A DNA stretch of 48,431 bases from Micromonosporaceae bacterium (GCA_009377645.1 WHTQ01000028.1:1-48431); one strand, 5' to 3'. Positions 41,143 to 48,431 are shown, numbered from the stretch's first letter. Numbers and translations are program-made. The notes: a model not told the origin generated them from the letters alone.

Positions 41143-41946
41143 ATGCCCGCCAGCGCCGCGCCATCCGGGGGTAGCTCCCCGCGCTCCCGCGACCCCGTCC
41201 GGGGCGACCTGCGCTCGGTGGTCGGGAAGATCGAGGCCATCCTGGACGCGTTCACCGCCGACGACCAGCGGCTCTCGCTGGCCGAGCTGGTCCGGCGTAC
41301 CGACCTGCCGAAGACCACCGTGCACCGGATCTGCCACGTGCTCGCCGCCGCCGGGATGCTGGAGCGGATCGACGGCGGCTACCGGCTCGGGCTGCGCCTG
41401 TTCGAGCTGGGCCAGCTGGTCCCGCGCCAGCGGATCCTGCGCGAGGCCGCCCAGCCGTACCTGCAGGAGCTGCTCCACCAGAGCAAGGCGATGATCCATC
41501 TGGCGATCCTGGACGGCCTGGACGCGCTGGTCATCGAGCGCCTCTCCCCGTACCGCCAGCCGACCCGGCACACCCAGGTCGCCGGCCGGATGCCGCTGCA
41601 CTGCACCGCGGTCGGCAAGGCGCTGCTGGCGTTCGCCTCCCCGGCGACGGTCACCGACGTGCTGCGGGAGGGCTTGCCGCGCCGGACCCCGCACACGATC
41701 ACCTCCGCGCTGCACTTCACCAGGGCGCTCGAGCGCGCCCGGCAGGAGGGCGTGGCGACCGAGGTGGAGGAGATGCACGTGGGCTACCTCGCGGTCGGCG
41801 CCCCGATCCTGAACGCCGAGTCGCTCCCGGCGGCGGCGGTCTCGGCGACCGCACCGCTGCACAACACCCGGATCGAGCACCTGACCGGCCTGGTCCAGGA
41901 CGCCGCGACCAGGATCCAGTCGGCGCTGCGCGCCGGCTCCGGCTGA
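41143..41946 (+). CDS. IclR-family regulator of the catabolic locus
   Basis: 267 residues. The winged HTH is at about 25-85 (SLAELVRRTDLPKTTVHRICHVLAAAG in parts, then YRLGLRLFELG). The C-terminal effector domain includes HLAILDGLDALVIERL, MPLHCTAVGKALLAF and VSATAPLHN. IclR proteins commonly repress or activate aromatic-catabolic operons in response to a pathway metabolite. It is transcribed with the triad-deficient hydrolase and away from the long catabolic operon, so it likely controls the divergent promoter region at 40170-40327. The ATG lacks a strong ribosome-binding site, which suggests coupling to the gene before it. Confidence 0.9.
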   Translation: MPASAAPSGGSSPRSRDPVRGDLRSVVGKIEAILDAFTADDQRLSLAELVRRTDLPKTTVHRICHVLAAAGMLERIDGGYRLGLRLFELGQLVPRQRILREAAQPYLQELLHQSKAMIHLAILDGLDALVIERLSPYRQPTRHTQVAGRMPLHCTAVGKALLAFASPATVTDVLREGLPRRTPHTITSALHFTRALERARQEGVATEVEEMHVGYLAVGAPILNAESLPAAAVSATAPLHNTRIEHLTGLVQDAATRIQSALRAGSG

Positions 41947-41970
41947 GCCTGGCCCGTTAGCCCTGGCTCA
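41944..41970. terminator. Short hairpin shared by convergent iclR and P450 stop codons
   Basis: TGAGCC (41944-41949) and GGCTCA (41965-41970) pair across 15 bases. The left arm begins with the iclR stop and the right arm ends with the P450 stop. The stem is only six bases, so termination strength is uncertain. Confidence 0.3.
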
Positions 41971-43245
41971 TCCCGCGTCGTTGTCCGGCACGGCCGAGGA
42001 AACCGACACCGGCAGCGCCTCGAGGCCACGCAACAGGGCGCTGTTCTCCCACCGGAGCTGCCCCGGATCGACGGCGAGCCGGAGGTCCGGGTACCGGGTC
42101 AGCAGCCGGGTCAGCGCGATCTCGATCTGCAGCTTGGCCAGCGGGACCCCGATGCAGTAGTGGATGCCGTGCCCGAAGGCCATGCTGCCCACCGGGCGCC
42201 GGTTCAGGTCGAGCCGGTCCGGGTCGGGGAAGTGCGCGCTGTCGCGGTTGGCGGAGCTCCAGGACAGCGCCAGAATCTGATCGGCCGGGATGACCACGTC
42301 GCCGACCTGGATCTCCTCGGTGGTGAACCGGAAGGTCCCGACCGAGGCGGCCGGGTCGAAGCGCATCAGCTCGTCCACGGCCGCGGGCATCGAAGACAGG
42401 TCCGCCCGCAGCCTGGCCAGCTCGTCGGGGTGGGTCAGCAGGTTGTAGACCGCGTTGCCGATCGAGTAGATGGTGGTGATGTGGCCGGCGACCACCAGGA
42501 AGAAGATCATCGACACGAGCTCGCCGTGGGTCAGCCGGTCGCCGTCGTCGGTGACCCGCACCAGGGCGCTGACCATGTCGTCACCTGGGTTGGCGCGCTT
42601 GGCATCGATGAGCGCGCTCGCGTAGTCGACCACCTTCTTCGATGCGTCGGCCACCTCCTCCGGATCCTGGCCCGCGCCGACCAGCTTGGTGCCCCACAGC
42701 CGGAAGTCCTCGCGATCCGCTTGCGGGATCCCGAACAGGTCGCAGATGATGGTGATCGGCAGGCGCACTGCGAACTCGCTGACCAGCTCGACCTCCGGCT
42801 TGCCGGCGAACGAGTCCAGCAGCTCATCGGCCACCTGCTCGATGCGGGGGCGCAGCCGCTCCACCCGCTGCGCGGTGAACGCCTTGCTCACCAGCGCGCG
42901 CAGGCGGGTGTGGCGCGGAGGATCGCTGTTGAGCATGTGGGTGGCGAGGTCGTCGTCGAACCCGACGCTGGCCGCCTCCTCCCCCGGTTCCCCTTCCTGC
43001 TCAACGAAAGCGCCGGAGTGGCGGGCGAACAGCTCGTTCATCCGCCGCCCGTCCTTGCTGACGCGCGGGTCGGACACCAGCGCGCGGATCTCGTCGTACC
43101 GGGTGACCAGCCACGCTCGGGCGCCATGCGCGAACGTGACCTCGTGGACAGGACCCATGTCCCGAAAGGCTTTTAGGATCTCGTACGGGTTCTGCATCAA
43201 GTCCTCGGGAACCCGCTCGGTCGGCTGTGAGGATCCGGCTTGCAT
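41968..43245 (-). CDS. Bacterial cytochrome P450 (class I, CYP105/107-like) with atypical I-helix
   Basis: 425 residues from the ATG at 43245, which has AAGGAG nine bases upstream; the frame is open to 43428 but lacks another good start. The heme loop reads FGHGIHYCIGVPLAKLQ with the ligand cysteine. ELMR is the ExxR motif, and SDPPRHTRLR precedes the B-C region. The I-helix reads VVAGHITTI, where the usual acid before threonine is isoleucine. It needs ferredoxin and reductase; an FprA-type reductase gene lies nearby, but no ferredoxin gene was seen. It is divergent from an MFS gene with inverted repeats between. The substrate is unknown. Confidence 0.93.
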   Translation of the reverse strand: MQAGSSQPTERVPEDLMQNPYEILKAFRDMGPVHEVTFAHGARAWLVTRYDEIRALVSDPRVSKDGRRMNELFARHSGAFVEQEGEPGEEAASVGFDDDLATHMLNSDPPRHTRLRALVSKAFTAQRVERLRPRIEQVADELLDSFAGKPEVELVSEFAVRLPITIICDLFGIPQADREDFRLWGTKLVGAGQDPEEVADASKKVVDYASALIDAKRANPGDDMVSALVRVTDDGDRLTHGELVSMIFFLVVAGHITTIYSIGNAVYNLLTHPDELARLRADLSSMPAAVDELMRFDPAASVGTFRFTTEEIQVGDVVIPADQILALSWSSANRDSAHFPDPDRLDLNRRPVGSMAFGHGIHYCIGVPLAKLQIEIALTRLLTRYPDLRLAVDPGQLRWENSALLRGLEALPVSVSSAVPDNDAG

Positions 43246-43555
43246 GATCAGATGCTCCTTGCTGCGGTCGCTGACGGTTCGCTCACGATTGCCTTTCGTC
43301 ATGAGAGGCGGGCCGCGGCGGCCCCTGATACAGTCACGAGGACTCGATACGTCGATGCCCGGTCGAGTCATTCGTATGACAGCCCGTCGAACCGCTCCCA
43401 CCGAGCTGCCGTCACGCCGCCGTATCAAGAACCACTCTCATCCGCCTCTCATGAGACAAGGGATCGTGGTGCGGACCGTAGCCAGCCTCCCCGCAGGAGC
43501 CTCCGACCGACGGCCACGGCCGGCACCGGGCTCGACGACCTAAGGCGGATCACGC
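43246..43555. promoter_or_regulatory. Divergent control region between P450 and MFS genes
   Basis: 310 bases without a convincing gene. TCATGAGAGGCGG (43299-43311) recurs as its exact complement at 43442-43454, and the second copy extends to the palindrome TCTCATGAGA. Between them GACTCGA (43341-43347) and TCGAGTC (43363-43369) form a further dyad. This arrangement suggests one regulator bound at symmetric sites controlling both genes, perhaps with looping. No regulator gene is adjacent. Promoter hexamers could not be assigned with confidence. Confidence 0.5.
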
Positions 43556-44839
43556 ATGAGCAGTGAGACCACAGCCGATGACGCACCGGCCGAGGAGGCC
43601 GCGACCGGTCCCCTGGGTGTTCTGGCCACCTGGCGCCATACGCCTGGTCCGGTGAAGGCGGTCCTGGCTGGCGTGTTCGTCAACCGGCTGGGCGGCTTCC
43701 TGCAGATCTTCCTGGTGCTGTTCCTCACCGATCGGGGATACACCTCGAGCCAGGCCGGCCTGGCGCTAGGGCTGTACGGCGCCGGCGCGGTGGCCGGCAC
43801 CTTCGCGGGCGGCTGGCTGAGCGACCGGCTGAGCGCGCGGACGGTGACGCTGATCAGCATGATGGGCTCGGCGCTGCTGCTCGTCGCGATCCTCTACTTC
43901 AAGGTTTACCTCCTGCTTCTGCTGGTCGCGATCCTGGTGGGCGCCGTCAGCCAGCTCTACCGGCCGGCCGCCCAAGCCATGGTCACCGAGCTCACTCCGG
44001 TCAGCCGGCTGGTGATGGTGACCGCGATGTACCGGCTGTGCCTGAATCTGGGCACCACGGCAGCGCCGCTGATCGGAGTGGCGTTGGCGTCGGTCTCGTA
44101 CGACCTGCTCTTCTGGGCCGAGGCGCTGGCCGCCCTGACCTACGGCCTGATCGCCCTGGTCGCCTTGCCGCGGGGGCGCCGGGTGCGCCCGTCGGCTCCC
44201 GAGCAGGCCCAGGAGCGACCGCCCCGTTCCGGGTATCTGGCCCTCCTGGACGACTGGCGATACCTGGTGTTCCTGGCCGCCTTCCTGCTGCTGTGCGTCG
44301 TCTACTCCCAGTACACAGCGGCCCTGCCACTGGCCATTGTGGGCGCCGGGCTCAGCACGTGGTGGTACGGCGCGGTCGTCACGGTCAACGCCTTCATCGT
44401 CGTGACCTGCGAGGTGGTGGCGACCAGGTGGGTACAGACCTGGCCGCTGCGGCTGACCCAGATGAGCGGCTTCGCCCTCCTCGCGATCGGGTACGGCATC
44501 TACGCGATCGACATGATCCCGCTCTTCCTGATCCTCGGCACCCTGGTGTGGACGCTCTCCGAAATCATCGGTGCGCCAACCATCTATGCCTATCCGGGTT
44601 TGGTCGCCCCCGCGCACCTGCGGGGTCGGTACTTCGGTGCCATGCAGGGCATGTTCGGCCTGGGCTCCACCCTCGGCCCGATCCTCGGAATCGCCCTGTT
44701 CGAACGGGTCGGCCAACAGATGTTCATGTGGGCGGCCCTGGTGGCGGTCCTGGCCACGGTGATCGGCCGGGTCGGCATGCGGGGCACGCAGAAGCCCGAC
44801 CCGGCACCGGAACCGGCCGCCAGCCAGCCGGCCGGCTAA
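43556..44839 (+). CDS. MFS transporter (drug-efflux-like)
   Basis: 427 residues with 12 predicted membrane helices. Motif A reads GWLSDRLSART between helices 2 and 3, and a second-half equivalent is LRGRYFGAMQGM. The central cytoplasmic loop (about 205-225) is polar, and the ends are charged or Pro/Ala-rich. Layout and motif A fit proton-coupled exporters of the DHA1 type. The ATG has AAGGCGG upstream. Divergence from a P450 with shared operators suggests export or import of the P450's substrate or product. Ligand unknown. Confidence 0.87.
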   Translation: MSSETTADDAPAEEAATGPLGVLATWRHTPGPVKAVLAGVFVNRLGGFLQIFLVLFLTDRGYTSSQAGLALGLYGAGAVAGTFAGGWLSDRLSARTVTLISMMGSALLLVAILYFKVYLLLLLVAILVGAVSQLYRPAAQAMVTELTPVSRLVMVTAMYRLCLNLGTTAAPLIGVALASVSYDLLFWAEALAALTYGLIALVALPRGRRVRPSAPEQAQERPPRSGYLALLDDWRYLVFLAAFLLLCVVYSQYTAALPLAIVGAGLSTWWYGAVVTVNAFIVVTCEVVATRWVQTWPLRLTQMSGFALLAIGYGIYAIDMIPLFLILGTLVWTLSEIIGAPTIYAYPGLVAPAHLRGRYFGAMQGMFGLGSTLGPILGIALFERVGQQMFMWAALVAVLATVIGRVGMRGTQKPDPAPEPAASQPAG

Positions 44840-44849
44840 CGACAGCCGC

Positions 44850-44864
44850 ACCGGCCCGCCCGGC
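44850..44864 (+). terminator. GC hairpin after the MFS gene
   Basis: GCCCGCC and GGCGGGC form seven-base inverted arms around one base, so the functional stem is about six pairs with a three-base loop. It starts 11 bases after the MFS stop. There is no T-tract. Confidence 0.4.
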
Positions 44865-44958
44865 GGGCGTGACCGTGGCATGACACCGGGTTACAACCCC
44901 CATGTCGGCACGATCCGCCCGCCCGCGTCCGGGCGGCGCGCCGGGCGTGGGACGGGTG

Positions 44959-44988
44959 GTGACAACTCGCCGCCGATTGGGCGACGAT
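44959..44988 (+). promoter_or_regulatory. Candidate leaderless promoter of the ferredoxin reductase gene
   Basis: GTGACA (44959-44964, five of six TTGACA bases) and GACGAT (44983-44988) are separated by 18 bases, and the ATG follows six bases after the second hexamer. This spacing places the transcription start at the start codon. No Shine-Dalgarno spacing is available, because AGGG touches the ATG. Confidence 0.4.
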
Positions 44989-44994
44989 CTAGGG

Positions 44995-46341
44995 ATGGGT
45001 GAGCTGCGGGTGGCCGTCATCGGGTCCGGGCCGGCCGGCGTGTACGCGGCCGGTGCGCTGCTCGACGCCGGCCAGCCGGTCAGCGTGGACATCTTCGACG
45101 CGCTGCCCGCGCCGTTCGGGCTGGTCCGGTACGGGGTCGCGCCCGACCACCCGAAGATCAAGTCGGTGTCCGAGAAGCTCGCGGAGATCCTCGCCGCCCC
45201 GCAGGCACGCTTCTTCGGCCACGTTGCCTACGGCACCGACCTGACCGCGGCGGACCTGCGGCGGCACTACCACGCCGTGATCCACGCGGTGGGATCGGCG
45301 AACGAGCGCGAGCTCGGCATCCCCGGCGAGGAGCTGGCCGGCAGCTTCGCCGCGGCCGACTTCGTCGCCTGGTACAACGGGCACCCGCACGCGGCCGACC
45401 AGCGGTTCCTCGCCGCGCCGGAGGTGGCCGTGGTCGGCGCCGGCAACGTGGCGCTGGATGTCGCCCGGATGCTGGTCACCTCGGCCGACGCGCTGGTCGC
45501 GACCGACCTGCCGGCCGGCGTGCTGCAGGCGTGGCGGGGCAACCAGGCCACCGACGTGCACCTGCTGGCCCGGCGGGGTCCGGCCCACGCGAAGTTCACC
45601 ACCCCGGAGCTGCGTGAGCTGGCCAGGCTCGACGGGGTCGACCTGGTGGTCGACCCGGCCGACCTTGAGCTCGATCCCGCCAGCGCGCAGATCCTCGAGC
45701 ACGACCGGGTGGCGGCGCGCAACGTGACCGTCCTGCGGGACTGGGTCGCGCGTCCGCGCACCGGCGCGCCCCGCCGCGTCCACCTCCGGTTCTGGACCCG
45801 CCCGACCCGGATCGTCGGGAACGGTCGGGTGGCGGGCGTACAGGTCGAGCGCACCACCCTGGACGGGACCGGACGACTGGCCGGCACCGGCGCCACCGAG
45901 CAGCTGGCCGCCCAGGCCGTGTTCCGGGCGATCGGGTACGCGGGCCGGCCGCTGCCCGGGCTGCCGTTCGACCAGACCAGCTCGGTCGTGCCGAACGAGG
46001 CAGGGCGGGTGACCGGCCCGGACCAGACCGGCGTGTACGTCGCCGGCTGGATCAAGCGCGGGCCGACCGGTGTGATCGGCACCAACAAGAGCGACGCCGC
46101 CGAGACCGTACGCACGCTGCTGGCCGACGCACCGAAGCTCACCAGCCCACCCGAGCCTGACCCGGCCGCCGTCCTGGCGACCCTCGAGCGGGCGGGCGGG
46201 CGGTACCTCCAGTGGGACGAGTGGTTGCGGGTCGACGACCACGAGACCCGCGAGGGGGCGCGGCACGGCCGGCCGCGCGTGAAGGTCTGCACGGTGCAGG
46301 AGATGCTCGACATCGGTGGCGTCCGGGCTCCGGACGGCTAG
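44995..46341 (+). CDS. fprA: FprA-type NADPH-ferredoxin reductase (adrenodoxin reductase family)
   Basis: 448 residues. The N-terminal FAD Rossmann motif is VAVIGSGPAGVYAAG, followed by RYGVAPDHPKIK, a family signature. The NADP site is VVGAGNVALDVARML, and the C-terminal FAD contact is GWIKRGPTGVIGTNKSDA. It closely follows the layout of mycobacterial FprA. It transfers electrons from NADPH to ferredoxin, which can serve cytochromes P450, so a link with the P450 1.7 kb away is plausible. No ferredoxin gene is seen beside it. The frame is open upstream to 44902, but family similarity begins at 44995. Confidence 0.93.
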   Translation: MGELRVAVIGSGPAGVYAAGALLDAGQPVSVDIFDALPAPFGLVRYGVAPDHPKIKSVSEKLAEILAAPQARFFGHVAYGTDLTAADLRRHYHAVIHAVGSANERELGIPGEELAGSFAAADFVAWYNGHPHAADQRFLAAPEVAVVGAGNVALDVARMLVTSADALVATDLPAGVLQAWRGNQATDVHLLARRGPAHAKFTTPELRELARLDGVDLVVDPADLELDPASAQILEHDRVAARNVTVLRDWVARPRTGAPRRVHLRFWTRPTRIVGNGRVAGVQVERTTLDGTGRLAGTGATEQLAAQAVFRAIGYAGRPLPGLPFDQTSSVVPNEAGRVTGPDQTGVYVAGWIKRGPTGVIGTNKSDAAETVRTLLADAPKLTSPPEPDPAAVLATLERAGGRYLQWDEWLRVDDHETREGARHGRPRVKVCTVQEMLDIGGVRAPDG

Positions 46342-46356
46342 GCCGACGTTGCAAGG

Positions 46357-46650
46357 TCAGGGACGTGGACTCCCACCCGCCGCCAGCATCCGCTGCCCGA
46401 GGACGCGCGCGGCCGCCTGGAGCTCGGGGCACCGCACGATTCGGTACGGCGCTGGGACCGGCGCGAGCTGCTCGGCGTACCACACCGGGTTGCTGGTGCT
46501 GCCGACCAGGCGGGTGGTCTCGGCATCGAGCGGCTCGAGCACTCCGAGGGCGCGGGGCAGGCAGCGCGCCACGGAGTCGACGGACGCGTTGATGACGACC
46601 TCGACGTCGTACTCCCACCCGACGGCGAGATGCGCCTCCCCTGACCTCAT
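46357..46650 (-). pseudogene. C-terminal remnant of a WYL-domain transcriptional regulator
   Basis: 97 residues that match only the end of WYL regulators (the WCX extension): YDVEVVINASVDSVARCLP, a RLVGSTSNPVWYAEQL block and a final ELQAAARVLGQRML helix. The HTH and WYL core that should precede it are absent, because the iclR stop lies only 21 bases upstream. The ATG in frame is not preceded by a good ribosome-binding site. It is most likely a decayed fragment left after deletion or insertion. Confidence 0.65.
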
Positions 46651-46671
46651 CGCCGCCAGCCTGGGAACGGT

Positions 46672-47460
46672 TCAGCGGTGGGGATAACCCAGCCGCCGTG
46701 AGAGCTCGGCCGTCTCCATCAGCAGGAGCGCCGAAATCTGCCCGACCGCCGGGCGGAACCGCTCAGCCGGACCACAGACGCTCATCACCGCCGCCACCCC
46801 GCCGTCCCGGTCGAAGACCGGCGCGGCCACCGACCCCGCGCCCTCCTGCCGTTCACCGAACGACACGGCGTACCCGCGCTGGCGGATCTCGGTCAGCTGC
46901 TGGCGCAGCAGTGCGGTGTCCGGTCGCGAGTCGGCGGACGCCTTGTTCCCCCGCTGGTCGGCGAGGTAGGCTTCCCGCTCCAGATCGCCGAGGAACGCGA
47001 GCAGCACCTTGGACGAGCCGCCGATGTGCAGCGGGAACTGCTGCCCCAGCGGCACAGTCATCTTCACCTCGCGATGTGGTGTCACCTGGTCCAGGTAGAT
47101 GCGGGTCGCACCGGTGCGGATGGACAGGGTGGCGGTTTCGCGGGTGCGCTCGACCAGCCGTCGCATCGGTTCGAGGGCGAAGTCCCGGATGTCGATCCGG
47201 GCCAGGTATGCGTTGCCCAACGCCAGCGCCGCCGGCCCGAGCGCGTAGCGGCGGGTGAGCGGGTCGAAGTAGATCAGCCCGCTGGTCCGCAAGGTGTTCA
47301 GGATGCGGTGCACGGCCGTCTTGGAGATGCCCAGCTCCCCCGCGATCTCGGTCACCCCCAGGCTGTCCGACTCCACCCGGGTGAACAGCAGGAGCACCTC
47401 GACCGCCCGCTCCACCGTGCTGATCGTCTGCTTGGTCGACGTCGTGGAACCGCTCACCAC
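46672..47460 (-). CDS. IclR-family regulator
   Basis: 262 residues. The winged HTH occupies about 12-75 (LGVTEIAGELGISKTAVHRILNTL), and the effector domain carries TRIYLDQVTPHREVKM, LHIGGSSKVLLAFL and VAAPVFDRDGGVAAVMSV. The start is one of two adjacent GTG codons behind GGAGGT; spacing favours the second. It is the third gene of a leftward group after a nitrilase-family gene and a carboxymuconolactone-decarboxylase-family gene, and probably regulates that group. It is clearly different from the IclR protein at 41143-41946. Confidence 0.9.
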   Translation of the reverse strand: MVSGSTTSTKQTISTVERAVEVLLLFTRVESDSLGVTEIAGELGISKTAVHRILNTLRTSGLIYFDPLTRRYALGPAALALGNAYLARIDIRDFALEPMRRLVERTRETATLSIRTGATRIYLDQVTPHREVKMTVPLGQQFPLHIGGSSKVLLAFLGDLEREAYLADQRGNKASADSRPDTALLRQQLTEIRQRGYAVSFGERQEGAGSVAAPVFDRDGGVAAVMSVCGPAERFRPAVGQISALLLMETAELSRRLGYPHR

Positions 47461-47554
47461 ACCTCCACTGCGCCGTCCAGACCAGGGCGGACAGATGGTA
47501 CTACGGCGCTGGCCCGGCGCGCCGCCGAGTGGGTGGCCGGTCGGTCGCCGGTAC

Positions 47555-47914
47555 TCACGCGGACTCGTGCTCGAAGACAGTCGGTAGGTATGACAGCGCT
47601 CGTCCGGTCATCACCAGCGCCGCGAGCTCGACCGCGCCGAGCACCTGCGACTGGGTGGCCCCCAGTGAGATGGCCTTGCGCGCGTGGGCTCGGGCCACAG
47701 TGGGACTGCCACCCACCACAATGTCCAGTGCCATCACCATCAGCTCCCGCACATGTCCGGGCAGCCCTCGATCGTCGGACTGGGCGGCGTTGTAGACGTC
47801 GTTGTAGCCCCGGAGGAAGGCCGGATCGTGCTCGGCCAGCACCTCGTGCATGGCCATCGGCTTGCCCCGCTGGGCCCGGATGGTGTCCAGCAGCCGCTGT
47901 CCCTCTGGTGTCAT
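47555..47914 (-). CDS. Carboxymuconolactone decarboxylase (CMD)-family protein
   Basis: 119 residues, all helical, with the CMD core RELMVMALDIVVGGSPTVARAH (in part), then ARKAISLGATQSQVLGAVELAAL. It has no CxxC, so it is not an AhpD-type peroxidase. Some relatives decarboxylate 4-carboxymuconolactone in protocatechuate catabolism; many short paralogues are uncharacterised. The ATG shares its first base with the stop of the nitrilase-family gene (TGATG), so translation is coupled, and the GAGGGA repeats upstream provide the ribosome-binding site. Confidence 0.85.
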   Translation of the reverse strand: MTPEGQRLLDTIRAQRGKPMAMHEVLAEHDPAFLRGYNDVYNAAQSDDRGLPGHVRELMVMALDIVVGGSPTVARAHARKAISLGATQSQVLGAVELAALVMTGRALSYLPTVFEHESA

Positions 47915-48431
47915 CAGCTTCCCTCTCCCTCTCCCTCTCCCTCGACAACCTGGCGGTCGAGACCTTCCTGGACCACGCCGACCACCTGACCGGGCGACGA
48001 CGACGTGTCGGCGAGCAGGCCGATGCTGCGCCGCGCCCGCCGCAGCCTGGACCCGCGCAGGGTCGCGGCGATCACCGCCGCCCGGTCGGCGGGCGCCCGC
48101 GCCATCGTGACCCCCGCCGGATCGACGATCCGGCTGCCGCCCAGCCGCGACCAGGTACCGACCTCGCCACCGAAGCTGTGGCTTCCGCATCCGTTGCAGG
48201 CCATCAGGTACGACTGGGTGTCCAGCGCCCGGGCGGTCGGGATGTGGCGCCAGTACCGGCGCTTGGCCGCCTGGTCGCCGATCCCGCCGTGCCGCCCGCC
48301 GGCCCAGATCGAGTTGATGTTGACGATGATCTCCGCACCCCGGACCGCGAGCGGCTTGACGTACTCCGGGAACCACGCGTCGTAACAGATCACGATCGCG
48401 ACCGTCCCGACCCGGGTGGCGAACACCGGCG
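47914..48431 (-). CDS. Carbon-nitrogen hydrolase (nitrilase superfamily), C-terminal part
   Basis: About 172 residues; the 5' part lies beyond the right edge. The nucleophile cysteine is in VICYDAWFPE, and the following VRGAEIIVNINSIWAGG and ALDTQSYLMACNG segments are typical of the superfamily, as is GGSRIVDPAG. The glutamate and lysine of the Glu-Lys-Cys triad would be in the missing part. It hydrolyses a C-N bond in a nitrile, amide or carbamoyl compound; the substrate is unknown. The C-terminus ends in EGEGEGEGS, encoded by a hexanucleotide repeat. Confidence 0.85.
   Translation of the reverse strand, partial: PVFATRVGTVAIVICYDAWFPEYVKPLAVRGAEIIVNINSIWAGGRHGGIGDQAAKRRYWRHIPTARALDTQSYLMACNGCGSHSFGGEVGTWSRLGGSRIVDPAGVTMARAPADRAAVIAATLRGSRLRRARRSIGLLADTSSSPGQVVGVVQEGLDRQVVEGEGEGEGS
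47921..47944. repeat. Hexanucleotide tandem repeat serving as coding tail and ribosome-binding site
   Basis: CCCTCT is repeated about four times (minus strand GAGGGA). It encodes the alternating Glu-Gly tail of the nitrilase-family protein and places several Shine-Dalgarno-like GAGGGA units directly before the CMD-family start codon. Unit loss or gain would keep the reading frame. Confidence 0.7.

Noticed and set aside
1-48431. CRISPR array, phage genes, intact IS element or classical defence system
   Set aside because: No regularly spaced repeats, integrase, transposase, restriction or toxin-antitoxin genes were recognised; the SNF2/SWIM pair alone is not sufficient.

Overview
The window is very GC-rich with strong third-codon-position G/C bias, frequent GTG starts and chains of ATGA/GTGA start-stop overlaps. 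Together with a tig-clpP1-clpP2 cluster (two ClpP paralogues), FprA-type reductase, IclR and WYL regulators and a SNF2/SWIM pair, this points to a chromosomal segment of an actinobacterium (Actinomycetota). I cannot place the genus. No rRNA, tRNA, CRISPR array or intact insertion sequence was seen.

Left part, 1-16.6 kb (mostly housekeeping): the 3' end of a kelch-repeat gene; a leftward proteostasis cluster (tig, clpP1, clpP2, a ClpX-type zinc-finger/HTH protein where clpX is usually found, and a membrane-linked class III cyclase); a secreted alpha/beta hydrolase; a more AT-rich pair (RibD/DHFR-like reductase and VOC protein); a secreted subtilase with a PKD domain; a TetR regulator divergent from a SNF2-helicase/SWIM pair; an NhaA antiporter fused to a DsbA-like domain; and a DUF488 protein.

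Central part, about 16.8-41.95 kb (catabolic locus): a three-subunit molybdenum hydroxylase (coxSLM-like, with a YRGFG motif rather than that of CO dehydrogenase), an M20-family protein, MmgE/PrpD, CoxG-like SRPBCC, maleylacetate-reductase-like dehydrogenase, MFS carrier, ThDP enzyme, aldehyde dehydrogenase, a complete NitT/TauT-type ABC importer, alpha/beta hydrolase, flavin/2Fe-2S reductase, meta-cleavage-product hydrolase, LigB-type extradiol dioxygenase, a 48-residue small protein, a carbazole-dioxygenase-like Rieske oxygenase, an isochorismatase-fold cysteine amidohydrolase and a second M20-like protein. Divergent from these are a triad-deficient alpha/beta hydrolase and an IclR regulator. 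The combination (Mo hydroxylase, Rieske oxygenase with reductase, extradiol cleavage, C-C hydrolase, amide hydrolase, dedicated uptake) fits import and mineralisation of an aromatic, probably N-heteroaromatic or amide-bearing, compound. The substrate is not determined.

Right part, 41.97-48.43 kb: a cytochrome P450 divergent from an MFS exporter with inverted-repeat operators between them, an FprA-type ferredoxin reductase, a WYL-regulator fragment, then a leftward operon of a nitrilase-family enzyme (cut by the window edge), a carboxymuconolactone-decarboxylase-family protein and an IclR regulator. Gene remnants at about 16.6-16.85 kb and 46.36-46.65 kb suggest that blocks of this region were assembled by recombination.
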